A stretch of DNA of 64,000 nt. It comes from Sipunculus nudus. Lineage: Eukaryota > Annelida > Sipuncula > Golfingiida > Sipunculidae. Below, piece by piece: positions 32,251 through 44,810 of this stretch (positions are counted from its first letter, which is position 1; every line of letters starts with the position of its first letter). The DNA is taken from the NCBI GenBank assembly GCA_026874595.1, contig CM049315.1:61873389-61937388 (forward strand), given 5' to 3'. A model generated the notes under the pieces. It made no database searches. It worked only from the letters and a program-made list of their open reading frames with translations, and was not told the DNA's origin. The position numbers and the translations under genes were made by a program.

Positions 32251-35200
32251 CTTAATAAATTGGACACATCTTGATTCCACCTGCTGTAACCTTTTTGTAA
32301 AGTAGACACATCGTGATACCACCCGCAGTTACCTTGTTGTTAAGTAAACACATCGTGAATCCACCTGCTGTAACATTGTTGTTAAGTAGACACATCGTGA
32401 TTCCATCCGCTTTAACCTTGTCGTTAAGTACACACATCGTGATTTCACCTGCTGTAACCTTTTTTTTAAGTAGACACATCGTGATTCCACCTGCTGTAAC
32501 CTTTTGTCAAGTAGACACATCGTGATTCCACCCGCTGTAACCTTGTCATTAAGTAGACACATCGTGATTCCACCTGCTGTTACCATGAAGTTGAGTAGAC
32601 ACATCGTGTTTCCACCTGCTGGAACCTTGTTGTTAAGTAGACACATCGTGATTCCACCTGCTGTAACCTTGTTGTTAAGTAGACACATCGTGATTCCACC
32701 TGCTGTAACCTTGTTGTTAAGTAGACACATCGTGATTCCACCTGCTGTAATCTTGTTGTTAAGTAGACACATCGTGATTCCACCTGCTGTGACCTTGTTG
32801 TTAAGTAGACACATCGTGATTCCTCCTGCTGTAACCTTGTTGTTAAGTAGACACATCGTGATTCCATCCGCTGTAACCTTGTCGTTAAGTAGACACATCG
32901 TGATTCACCTGCTGTAACCATGTTGTTAAGTAGACACATCGTGATTCCTACCTGCTGTAACCTTGTTGTTAAGTAGAAACATCTTGATTCCATCCGCTGT
33001 AACCTTGTTGTTAAATAGACACATCGTGATTTCACCTGCTGTAACCTTGATGTTAAGTAGACACATCGTGATTCCACCTGCTGTAACCTTTTGTCAAGTA
33101 TTGACATCGTGATTCCATCCGCTGTAACCTTGTCGTTAAGTAGACACATCGTGATTTCACCTGCTGTAACCATGTTGTTAAGTAGACACATCGTGATTCC
33201 ACCCGCTATAACCTTGTCATTAAGTAGAAACATCTTGATTCCATCCGCTGTAACCTTGTTGTTAAATAGACACATCGTGATTTCACCTGCTGTAACCTTG
33301 TTGTTAAACAGACACATCGTGATTCCACCTGCTGTAACCTTGTCATAAAGTAGACACATCGTGTTTCCACCCGCTGTAACCTTGTCGTTAAGTAGACACA
33401 TCGTGATTTCACCTGCTGTAACCTTGTTGTTAAGTAGACACATCGTGATTCCACCTGCTGTAACATTTTGTCAAGTAGACACATCGTGATTCCACCCGCT
33501 GTAACCTTGTCATTAAGTAGACACATCGTGATTCCACCTGCTGTTACCTTGTTGTTAAGTAGACACATCGTGATTCCACCTGCTGGAACCTTGTTGTTAA
33601 GTAGATACATCGTGATTCCACCTGCTGTAACCTTGTTGTTAAGTAGACACATCGTGATTCCACCTGCTGTAACCTTGTTGTTAAATAGACACATCGTGAT
33701 TCCACCTGTTGTAACCTCGTTGTTAAGTAGACACATCGTGATTCCACCTGCTGTAACCTTGTTGTTAAGTAGACACATCGTGATTCCACCTGCTGTTACC
33801 TTGTTGTTAAGTAGACACATCGTGATTTCACCTGCTGTAGCCTTGTTGTTAAGTAGACACATCGTGATTTCACCTGCTGTTACCTTGTTGTTAAGTAGAC
33901 ACATCGTGATTTCACCTGCTGTAGCCTTGTTGTTAAGTAGACACATCGTGATTCCACCTGCTGTAGCCTTGTTGTTAAGTAGACACATCGTGATTTCACC
34001 TGCTGTTACCTTGTTGTTAAGTAGACACATCGTGATTCCACCTGCTGTAACCTCGTTGTTAAGTAGACACATCGTGATTCCACCTGCTGTAACCTTGTTG
34101 TTAAGTAGACACATCGTGATTCCACCTGCTGTTAACTTGTTGTTAAGTAGACACATCGTGATTCCACCTGCTGTTACCTTGTTGTTAAGTAGACACATCG
34201 TGATTCCACCTGCTGTAACCTTGTTGTTAAGTAGACACATCGTGATTTTACCTGCTGTAACCTCGTTGTTAAGTAGACACATCGTGATTCCACCTGCTGT
34301 AACCTTGTTGTTAAGTAGGCACATCGTGATTCCACCTGCTGTTAACTTGTTGTTAAGTAGGCACATCGTGATTCCACCTGCTGTTACCTTGTTGTTAAGT
34401 AGACACATCGTGATTTCACCTGCTGTAGCCTTGTTGTTAAGTAGACACATCGTGATTTCACCTGCTGTTACCTTGTTGTTAAGTAGAGACATCGTGATTT
34501 CACCTGCTGTAGCCTTGTTGTTAAGTAGACACATCGTGATTCCACCTGCTGTAGCCTTGTTGTTAAGTAGACACACCGTGATTTCACCTGCTGTTACCTT
34601 GTTGTTAAGTAGACACATCGTGATTCCACCTGCTGTAACCTCGTTGTTAAGTAGACACATCGTGATTCCACCTGCTGTAACCTTGTTGTTAAGTAGACAC
34701 ATCGTGATTCCATCCGCTTTAACCTTGTCGTTAAGTACACACATCGTGATTTCACCTGCTGTAACCTTTTTTTTAAGTAGACACATCGTGATTCCACCTG
34801 CTGTAACCTTTTGTCAAGTAGACACATCGTGATTCCACCCGCTGTAACCTTGTCATTAAGTAGACACATCGTGATTCCACCTGCTGTTACCATGAAGTTG
34901 AGTAGACACATCGTGTTTCCACCTGCTGGAACCTTGTTGTTAAGTAGACACATCGTGATTCCACCTGCTGTAACCTTGTTGTTAAGTAGACACATCGTGA
35001 TTCCACCTGCTGTAACCTTGTTGTTAAGTAGACACATCGTGATTCCACCTGCTGTAATCTTGTTGTTAAGTAGACACATCGTGATTCCACCTGCTGTGAC
35101 CTTGTTGTTAAGTAGACACATGATTCCATCCGCTGTAACCTTGTCGTTAAGTAGACACATCGTGATTCACCTGCTGTAACCATGTTGTTAAGTAGACACA

Positions 35201-38200
35201 TCGTGATTCCTACCTGCTGTAACATTGTTGTTAAGTAGAAACATCTTGATTCCATCCGCTGTAACCTTGTTGTTAAATAGACACATCGTGATTTCACCTG
35301 CTGTAACCTTGATGTTAAGTAGACACATCGTGATTCCACCTGCTGTAACCTTTTGTCAAGTATTGACATCGTGATTCCATCCGCTGTAACCTTGTCGTTA
35401 AGTAGACACATCGTGATTTCACCTGCTGTAACCATGTTGTTAAGTAGACACATCGTGATTCCACCCGCTATAACCTTGTCATTAAGTAGAAACATCTTGA
35501 TTCCATCCGCTGTAACCTTGTTGTTAAATAGACACATCGTGATTTCACCTGCTGTAACCTTGTTGTTAAACAGACACATCGTGATTCCACCTGCTGTAAC
35601 CTTGTCATTAAGTAGACACATCGTGTTTCCACCCGCTGTAACCTTGTCGTTAAGTAGACATATCGTGATTTCACCTGCTGTAACCTTGTTGTTAAGTAGA
35701 CACATCGTGATTCCACCTGCTGTAACATTTTGTCAAGTAGACACATCGTGATTCCACCCGCTGTAACCTTGTCATTAAGTAGACACATCGTGATTCCATC
35801 AGCTGTTACCATGAAGTTAAGAAGACACATCGTGATTCCACCTGCTGGAACCTTGTTGTTAAGTAGATACATCGTGATTCCACCTGCTGTAACCTTGTTG
35901 TTAAGTAGACACATCGTGATTCCACCTGCTGTAACCTTGTTGTTAAATAGACACATCGTGATTCCACCTGTTGTAACCTCGTTGTTAAGTAGACACATCG
36001 TGATTCCACCTGCTGTAACCTTGTTGTTAAGTAGACACATGGTGATTCCACCTGCTGTTACCTTGTTGTTAAGTAGACACATCGTGATTTCACCTGCTGT
36101 AGCCTTGTTGTTAAGTAGACACATCGTGATTTCACCTGCTGTTACCTTGTTGTTAAGTAGACACATCGTGATTTCACCTGCTGTAGCCTTGTTGTTAAGT
36201 AGACACATCGTGATTCCACCTGCTGTAGCCTTGTTGTTAAGTAGACACATCGTGATTTCACCTGCTGTTACCTTGCTGTTAAGTAGACACATCGTGATTC
36301 CACCTGCTGTAACCTCGTTGTTAAGTAGACACATCGTGATTCCACCTGCTGTAACCTTGTTGTTAAGTAGACACATCGTGATTCCACCTGCTGTTAACTT
36401 GTTGTTAAGTAGACACATCGTGATTCCACCTGCTGTTACCTTGTTGTTAAGTAGACACATCGTGATTCCACCTGCTGTAACCTTGTTGTTAAGTAGACAC
36501 ATCGTGATTTTACCTGCTGTAACCTCGTTGTTAAGTAGACACATCGTGATTCCACCTGCTGTAACCATGTTGTTAAGTAGACACATCGTGATTCCACCTG
36601 CTGTTAACTTGTTGTTAAGTAGGCACATCGTGATTCCACCTGCTGTTACCTTGTTGTTAAGTAGACACATCGTGATTTCACCTGCTGTAGCCTTGTTGTT
36701 AAGTAGACACATCGTGATTTCACCTGCTGTTACCTTGTTGTTAAGTAGAGACATCGTGATTTCACCTGCTGTAGCCTTGTTGTTAAGTAGACACATCGTG
36801 ATTCCACCTGCTGTAGCCTTGATGTTAAGTAGACACATCGTGATTTCACCTGCTGTTACCTTGTTGTTAAGTAGACACATCGTGATTCCACCTGCTGTAA
36901 CCTCGTTGTTAAGTAGACACATCGTGATTCCACCTGCTGTAACCTTGTTGTTAAGTAGACACATCGTGATTCCACCTGCTGTTAACTTGTTGTTAAGTAG
37001 ACACATCGTGATTCCACCTGCTGTTACCTTGTTGTTAAGTAGACACATCGTGATTCCACCTGCTGTAACCTTGTTGTTAAGTAGACACATCGTGATTCCA
37101 CCTGCTGTAACCTCGTTGTTAAGTAGACACATCGTGATTCCACCTGCTGTAACCTTGTTGTTAAGTAGACACATCGTGATTCCACCTGCTGTTAACTTGT
37201 TGTTAAGTAGACACATCGTGATTCCACCTGCTGTTACCTTGTTGTTAAATAGACACATCGTGATTTCACCTGCTGTAGCCTTGTTGTTAAGTAGACACAT
37301 CGTGATTTCACCTGCTGTTACCTTGTTGTTAAGTAGACACATCGTGATTCCACCTGCTGTAGCCTTGTTGTTAAGTAGACACATCGTGATTTCACCTGCT
37401 GTTACCTTGTTGTTAAGTAGACACATCGTGATTCCACCTGCTGTAACCTCGTTGTTAAGTAGACACATCGTGATTCCACCTGCTGTAACCTTGTTGTTAA
37501 GTAGACACATCGTGATTCCACCTGCTGTTAACTTGTTGTTAAGTAGACACATCGTGATTCCACCTGCTGTTACCTTGTTGTTAAGTAGACACATCGTGAT
37601 TCCACCTGCTGTAACCTTGTTGTTAAGTAGACACATCGTGATTTTACCTGCTGTAACCTCGTTGTTAAGTAGACACATCGTGATTCCACCTGCTGTAACC
37701 TTGTTGTTAAGTAGGCACATCGTGATTTCACCTGCTGTTAACTTGTTGTTAAGTAGGCACATCGTGATTCCACCTGCTGTTACCTTGTTGTTAAGTAGAC
37801 ACATCGTGATTTCACCTGCTGTAGCCTTGTTGTTAAGTAGACACATCGTGATTTCACCTGCTGTTACCTTGTTGTTAAGTAGAGACATCGTGATTTCACC
37901 TGCTGTAGCCTTGTTGTTAAGTAGACACATCGTGATTCCACCTGCTGTAGCCTTGATGTTAAGTAGACACATCGTGATTTCACCTGCTGTTACCTTGTTG
38001 TTAAGTAGACACATCGTGATTCCACCTGCTGTAACCTCGTTGTTAAGTAGACACATCGTGATTCCACCTGCTGTAACCTTGTTGTTAAGTAGACACATCG
38101 TGATTCCACCTGCTGTTAACTTGTTGTTAAGTAGACACATCGTGATTCCACCTGCTGTTACCTTGTTGTTAAGTAGACACATCGTGATTCCACCTGCTGT

Positions 38201-38509
38201 AACCTTGTTGTTAAGTAGACACATCGTGATTCCACCTGCTGTAACCTCGTTGTTAAGTAGACACATCGTGATTCCACCTGCTGTAACCTTGTTGTTAAGT
38301 AGACACATCGTGATTCCACCTGCTGTTAACTTGTTGTTAAGTAGACACATCGTGATTCCACCTGCTGTTACCTTGTTGTTAAATAGACACATCGTGATTT
38401 CACCTGCTGTAGCCTTGTTGTTAAGTAGACACATCGTGATTTCACCTGCTGTTACCTTGTTGTTAAGTAGACACATCGTGATTTCACCTGCTGTAGCCTT
38501 GTTGTTAAG
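32251..38509 (+). repeat. 42-bp minisatellite array, about 149 units
   Basis: The unit has GATTCCACCTGCTGTAACC, then TTGTTGTTAAGTAGACACAT, then CGT. Variants recur in blocks: GATTTCACC, TAGCC, TTAACTTG, CTCG and GTCGTTAAG. Higher-order structure is visible. Marker variants at 33091, 33468 and 34244 recur 2262 bp later, and the GATTTTACC variant at 36506 recurs 1134 bp (27 units) later at 37640. Because 42 is divisible by 3 and most units lack stops in some frames, both strands show open frames of up to about 1050 codons (14-residue repeats such as MCLLNNKVTAGGIT). The array lies in an intron of the minus-strand gene and I regard these frames as non-coding. Confidence 0.95.
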
Positions 38510-38741
38510 CCCACGTCGTAATTTAAACTGATCTTGTTGGTAAGTCCATAAATACGCACAACATGGTTTACTTGTTTTTGTATCAAGGTCACTTTTTTTC
38601 TCAGTGACAGAAACTGCATTCAACAAGTTTGCGAAATATTTACATGCATTAACTAGGTTATGGCATTTGCTGTTAACGATAAAGTCCCTTGCTGGTATAC
38701 ACGTGATATAAACAAGACGTGGAAAAAGTAGACGTACTTAC

Positions 38742-38771
38742 CCTGGCCAATGACCTTGGAACACGTCCTCC
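38742..38771 (-). CDS. 30-bp micro-exon linking EGF and IgGFc-like parts
   Basis: On the minus strand a strong acceptor (TTTTATTTTCTGTCAG) and a consensus donor (G/GTAAGT) enclose 30 bp that are phase 1 at both ends. With the neighbouring exons it encodes RRTCSKVIGQG, adding one cysteine after the EGF module. Micro-exons are easy to see by chance. The support here is two near-consensus splice sites plus phase compatibility on both sides. It lies about 230 bp upstream (in transcript direction) of the 42-bp array. Confidence 0.55.
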
Positions 38772-40446
38772 CTGACAGAAAATAAAATCAAGGCTGTAAC
38801 CTCAGACATGTATTCAATAACAACCAACAATATCAGGGCCCGAATAATCTATCATTTAAACCTACATTGTTAATTTATGAACAATTACTGATTTCTTCTA
38901 AAACTATACTTTCACCAAAAAAACCGCTGATCATGATAAAAGATAAAAAAACTATGCAGCAAATTGTCATTTGAAAGTATTAAAACCACCGCCACCAAAG
39001 ATCAAGGTCACCGAAAAAACCTTTTTCTTTTTCTGTTAATCTTTGCCAAAAATAATCGTAGCTACAAAACTTCAGTTCATTTTATTCGGCTCCATGGCTA
39101 TATTTCTTGATGTATGATTGCCCTGTTTTGGCGTTACCATGGTTACTCATCTTTGGAGAAAATTCATGGAATTCGATAATCTTTTTCGAATTGGTTATTT
39201 TTAAGCTATTGAGATCTTGTTTTATTGCACAAGGTAGCAGTTTATCAACTTAAAGTGATTTGATTGCAAGTCTCGAAAATCTTTCACCGTTTATGCATGA
39301 TTTCTCTTAAATACGCTTTACAGGTCGCACTTTTGCATCAATCGTTTTCAAATTGATATATTCTATGCAAAAAAATAATACCTCGAAACGCCTTTTCATT
39401 GTTGAAAAATGGCCACCGGGGGATTGTGTACGTGAAAAAAAAAAATATCACTTTTTTGCTGTAACCCTAAAATTATTAACCATATGAAGTTTTACTGCAT
39501 CATCCATTAACTAGGGTCTATCGGCTTCTTCTGTATACAAGTGGCGTTAATCTGCCGTCACATTGGTTACCTATTTTACGGCGCAATTTTAGAAATTGAA
39601 AATATGGAGTGTTATTCTGCTTTTTCTTTCCATTGTTTATGCTAGTGAGGTCTAATATTTTGCATCAGGTAGCATGTAATTCTATTAGTGTCAACATTGC
39701 AAGTCTGGTCGAATCTCGCACGGTTTGCCTCAGACGAGAAGAGGCGTGATTTCTAGAAAATGTCTGTAAGTCCATCATTTTTTTTGTGCTTGGGAGATCA
39801 AATTTATTTGGCATTGGGTACCAATTGATATTCTTTTAGTGACACAATATGCAAGTCTCTTCAAATCTAGCACCATGTCCCGCTTAAAACTCCGTGACTT
39901 TTATGCTTGAGCTATTCATAAGTTTTTTCTTTTCTCTTTTGGAGTCCTCCTATATACTCACTTAACCTTATGTTTATTTTCTTTATGTGATATACTATTA
40001 TTGCCATTTTGTATATATGTATAAACATGTTTATGGAATATATATGATTATCTCAACTTAAGTTGTTCTTGTGCAGTAAGTGTATGTTACGTCCCGAACC
40101 ATAAAAATCGCAGAATCGTGTGAAACCGTCAAAGGCGAATATTCGAGCTTTCGAGCAAATGCTTATGACCCTTTCAATTTATTTGCGAGGAGTTGTTTTG
40201 AATTGGGTACCAGCAGATTTTTTTTTCTTTTCAGTAACACAATAGTCCCTTCTTATCTCGCTCCATTTGCTGTCAAACGAGAAAATGCGAGGTTTTAATG
40301 GAATTCCAAAACAGGGTTAGTTTTAATGTCATTCTTAAACTTGCTCATTTTGTTCTTCTGGCTATCAAATCTTTCATTTGAATGACTGAGGTGGCTTTAC
40401 CTTATCATTCCTGCCTGTCTGTCTGCCTGTGTGTATGTTTGATGTT
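38772..40446. other. Intronic sequence with diverged repeat modules
   Basis: Segments around 39000-39250 and 39320-39420 are diverged direct relatives of 40640-40860 and 40555-40650 (TCGTAGCTACRAAA, GTTACCATGG, AGCTATTGAGATCT, TTTTGCATCAATCGYTTTCAAA). They belong to the same family as the composite repeat at 890-2885. No gene recognised. Confidence 0.55.
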
Positions 40447-41378
40447 CCGACAAGCCCCCGACCTATGATCGTGTAGTTTGTTGCTTGCCGGAATCAAAGA
40501 TATCGGCAAGCATGTTGATCAATTCTGTATGTTTGTCTGTTTGTATGTGTGCGCTCTTCAGGTCGCAATTTCGCACCAATCGCTTTCAAACTTACACAGT
40601 TGGTAGATTATAAAAAGTCCTGGAAGCCTTTATAATGGCCAATAAATGTCAAAGGTCATCAAAACATTTTAAAATGGATGTTCCTACATATCTTCGTCAC
40701 AAATGGTCGTAGCTACGAAAGAATAGCTCATTTTAATCGTCATTCCAAGGCTTTTATCTGATCTGTAAATGAAATCTGCTGTAACCATGGCAACGCATTT
40801 TGGGGGAAATTGATGATAACTTCTAACTTTGTCAGTTTTAAAGCTACGGAGGTCTAGTTTTTTGGCATCAGTTACACAAACCTCAATTACAGAAACTATA
40901 GCTTATTTTCTTTCTCTGGGTCTTTCCCATATTCTGAGTAAGTCATCTGGTCTCAGTCTTGTGTCACTTTGTAAGTATGTCTTCCTGTTTGACACATTTT
41001 CGGGATATATCCGCTAGGGGCGCTGCACCCGATCCAGTGCAACACATACAATTTTGGCCATACCTCAAAAAATGTGAACCTTATCTGCACAAACTATATC
41101 TCATGTTTTTTTCTAAATACCTTCTCCGTATGATTATCTAGTCATGTGTAATGTCAAATGTGTCAGTGTCTGTTTGTCTGTCCGTTTGTCGGTTGTTGTC
41201 AGCTTTTTCTGCTTTCATGTTCTTTTGTGTGATTTATGCCATTCTAAAGGAAACAATTCCTCAGCAATCGCTCTGAAAGAAACTCAATTGATGGAAAACC
41301 GACAATTTGTATCGTCTGTCCGTCTGTTTGTCATTTCAACTTCGGGCAAGCGCTCGACCTCTGGTCGTCTATTTTGTT
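40447..41378 (-). repeat. Composite dispersed repeat, short inverted copy
   Basis: The reverse complement is colinear with 890-2885. 41378-41190 matches about 900-1100, 41190-40980 matches part of a 330-bp unit (including the CGCTAGGGGCGCTGCA motif), 40870-40555 matches about 2500-2800, and the hairpin at 40482-40512 matches 2851-2881. A GGCAAGC..YCGACCTMTGRTCGT motif occurs near both ends (40447 and 41342). It is shorter because only part of one 330-bp unit is present. Confidence 0.75.
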
Positions 41379-42688
41379 TGTCTACGCTTCACATAAAAGA
41401 ACTCAATATATTTCCGTGAAATGTGATTAAGGGTCTATACTTTATGATCTCAATCCATCCATATTCAATCCCCTTTTATTGGTTATTCTGTTTATTTCTC
41501 CGATTATACATTATCTCCGATATTAACTTGGTGTTGTTGAGTTTCATTATGGTCGCAGTCAAGTGGCTTGTATGAAATACTGACCTATACTTTCTTTCAA
41601 CCCTGTCAACTTCCGAACTTTCTTTCAAATTTCTTTTTTTTAGCTGTCACAATGTTACTGATATCACTCGAGTTTATGTGGTAATTAATAATAAGATGAA
41701 TAGGTATAAAATTTGTTCCCTTTGCAACGCAGAGCCGTTATTGGTATGTCTAGAAAGAGTTCCCAAAACGATTGTTTCATTTTTGTAAACAGGCCATATT
41801 AGTAAATTCCTGTTATCCTAGAACGCAAAATGGACATAACAAAGGTAATACGTACAAATGCCACTGTGACGTTTCGCCAAATGTATTGTCAAATGTTTTA
41901 AGTTCAAATGTCGTCACCTGAGGCTGTCATAGAAATGTCGCTATGCCGTAAAATCTTCAGTCGGATTTCATTTAAACTGATTATATAGAACTGAGAGAGA
42001 ATATTATTTTGCTGTCATATTATCGCCAAATTTGACTTATTTGCCAAAACCACGGGTCAAAATAAGTACATACTCATGTTACAGGAAAAGATCGTGGCGG
42101 ACGCGATATTTAACCGAAATAAATTTTGCACCAGTGTCCCTTCAGGGGCTCGGTAAGACATAGGTAGTGAAATGGATATTAAGTTTATAATAATAACATA
42201 ATTACATAATTTCGTTAACAATTAGTCTAAAATAATGATATTATTAAGGTTAGTATTGTAAAAATAGATCCTTCTGAAGATAAAAGCTATCTGAAATCGG
42301 CACACTCTGGCCCACAAATTGCGTTGTAAACATACCAATATATTTTAAATAGTTTTAACAATATTTTGTGGATGAATGGTTCATTAGGAAAGAAACTGTC
42401 ATTTAAGTTTTGGGAATATCGATTATATTTTGATCCAGAATTGGCAGAGGTATGCGTTGAGCGAGTGCTATCCAGTAATTATATTATTGGTGGTATTTGT
42501 ACGAGTTACACATAATCATGTCTACATTGGCCTTCATTTCTACCAAAATCGTTATAAATTACAAAGAAAAAATCATAATTAGTTTTATTCCAAATACTGG
42601 CACTCATAGCAAGCTTTTCCAGTACAAAATTGATCACATTACAATTTTTATCATGTTTTATGAGTTTTTTCATGTATGATATACTTAC
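41379..42688. other. Intronic AT-rich sequence
   Basis: No recognised repeat or exon between the composite repeat and the EGF exon. Confidence 0.5.
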
Positions 42689-42814
42689 GATCGCAGTACA
42701 ACCCGTCCCAGTAGCCTTCACAAACACATCCGGTCACATGGTCACAGGTGACACCATGGGATCCACACGAGCAGGGCATGCCACAATCTGGGCCCCAATG
42801 CAAACGATCACACA
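42689..42814 (-). CDS. EGF-like domain exon (MEGF/laminin-type spacing)
   Basis: A TTTCAG acceptor and GTAAGT donor enclose 126 bp, phase 1 at both ends. The peptide has CDRLHWGPDCGMPCSCG, then CDHVTGCVCEGYWDGLYCD. The cysteine layout C-x7-WGxxC-x3-C-x-C...C-x5-C-x-C-x8-C is that of EGF modules in multiple-EGF-like (MEGF) proteins. Such disulphide-bonded modules are extracellular and mediate protein interactions. Phase-1 symmetric exons are usual for EGF modules. The next exon downstream is the micro-exon at 38742, across a 3.9-kb intron. Confidence 0.85.
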
Positions 42815-42885
42815 CTGAAAATGAATTAATTAATATGATTCAAACAGAATTATCAGTCAAACCGAACGTGTTTTCTTATTTTTTT

Positions 42886-42907
42886 GGGGGGGGGGGGGGG
42901 GGGGGGG
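42886..42907 (+). repeat. Poly-G tract in the intron between the EGF exons
   Basis: About 22 G on the plus strand, a C-run in the transcript sense, just upstream of the acceptor of the exon at 42814. Confidence 0.9.
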
Positions 42908-43223
42908 TATCATATGCGTAAGAACTGAGAGTGGATAAATATGTAACATTAAAACCAAATATACGGTACCGTTAAATTACAATTACATTACAAGAAACAT
43001 GAAAGGTCATTGGATATGTAATATAATTGGATATGATATGCGTATAGATAAATGTAATTAATGATACAAAATCTGAAAAATTTGTAAATTGATGTGGTAT
43101 GTAATTTGATATGTCATGTGAGTGCATATAATGTGTAATTTGACATGACATGTAGTTTAATATGATATGTCCTGGGACAGCAAAAGATTCAGGTAAAGGA
43201 GTGATGTGGAATTATAAAACAAC

Positions 43224-43346
43224 CTTGACATGTTCTCTGGTCCTCTCCAAGAACGTAACCATCAGGGCACTTGCACTCGTATCCGCCTTCCCTGTTCACG
43301 CACCAATGGGAACAATCATGGGTATTCCGGTGACACTCATCGACAT
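43224..43346 (-). CDS. Calcium-binding EGF domain exon
   Basis: A TTTTTCTTAAG acceptor precedes 123 bp, phase 1 at both ends; the donor is a weaker G/GTTGTT. The peptide starts DVDECHRNTHDCSHWCVN, continues GGYECKCPDGYVL and ends TCQ. DxDEC, the N residue and the aromatic in GGYEC are the calcium-binding EGF signature, with all six cysteines present. A calcium-binding EGF followed by a MEGF-type EGF recalls MEGF6-like or fibrillin-type extracellular proteins. The 5' part of the gene is not seen upstream in this window, so signal peptide and earlier domains are unknown. Confidence 0.88.
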
Positions 43347-44187
43347 CTTAAGAAAAACAGACTCACTCACTTGTAATTGTGATGTGTTCATTGGACAACT
43401 AAATCAGGAGTCACACTGTTTCGTTCCATTAATAAAATAGCAAATTTCAACATTAAAAATATGATACAAGTCTTTTAAAGATTTTGAGGCCATTTTACGT
43501 TGAACCCAAAGCTTAAATTATTACGCGCACATAGACAGACCCCACTGGACCGGAACGGGTAAAGTATTTCTCTTTAGATAAAACAAATGGATATTCGGTA
43601 ACTCTAGGATTAAGAATTATTTGTTGTGTCAAGTACAATGTACACAAGCTATGTTAGTGGGCCAGCCAAACTCGGAAAATTCCTCTACATTTATCTTTGG
43701 CGGCACCGCATGTTAATAGAGGACATCCATTTGGGATCTGTCCATGGGAGGTGAAAGAGATGTGGGTGTATGCCATCGCCAAATTTGAATGTGAAGGTCA
43801 TTTAAAAATAACCAAGGTCACAAGATATAACATTTTGGTTTTGCCTATTTTGGTGTTATGTAGGCCATTTTTCAATTTAAGTTGTTCATAAAATCATTTT
43901 TTTTTCTTAATATCAAGTGAAATATTTGTATTGTAAACTGATAAAATAACAATGTAAAAAAATGTAGAAAACAGATATATTTTACTAGTGATTACACAGA
44001 ATATGTAATCCTGTGTATGCACTCTACATAATCTGACCGTGTTTGTGTGGGTGTTTGTCTGGGTGTCTATCACTTTTCTCTGAGATGTCGGAATGCACGG
44101 ACTTCATACTTGGGTCACTTTATCATGCATGGGCTACATTAGAACCCAATTGTCTTCCCGGCGTGGCTATGAGAGTGGGTATTAGAG
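43347..44187. other. Unassigned sequence upstream of the cbEGF exon
   Basis: No further EGF exon recognised on the minus strand. Presumed intron. Confidence 0.45.
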
Positions 44188-44810
44188 GCCCGTGTTACAA
44201 GTGATAATGTAATTTTCATCTTATAATGTAACATTAACCGACAATGTAATAAGAAATTAACCGATAATGTAACACAAAGTGATAACGTAATTACAAATCA
44301 ACTGATAATGTAATACCAACCGATAACGTAATAAAAACAAACAAATTCGTGGAATTAATGTCTCCCGTTTTGGGTTGTTGTTTTTTTCATGCTTGATAAG
44401 CAACCCAAATTATGACATGTTGAGAAAATCTTGAGAGCACATGAAAAACAGATCCACTTTGATATGTGGAGACATCTGCAGGCGAACATAAAAACTAAAA
44501 CACACTGAGAAATTTGCCAAGCTGGCAGACAGACAGACAGACAGACAAACAGATAGACACACAAACCAAAAACAATGTCACCCGCATCCGCGGAGCAGGG
44601 GACAAAAAAAAAAAACAACCGATAATTTAACACTAACCAATAATGTTATACAAAATCAACCGATAGTGTAACAATACTGCTAACCGTTAATGTGAATTAG
44701 AATTAACCGATAATGCATGTATTAACACTTTAGCGAACAGACATAATCGTTTATGATCAACTATGCAAAATGCAATAAATTTAAAAGATTATTAAAAAAT
44801 AAATTATATA

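Noticed and set aside
32251-38509. CRISPR-like array
   Set aside because: Units are head-to-tail minisatellite repeats with no unique spacers, in an animal genome.
35468-38626. Giant repetitive protein (about 1050 codons, minus strand) in the 42-bp array
   Set aside because: The frame is open only because the unit is a multiple of three and lacks stops; equally long frames exist on the plus strand. It starts in unrelated flanking sequence and has no splice or family support.
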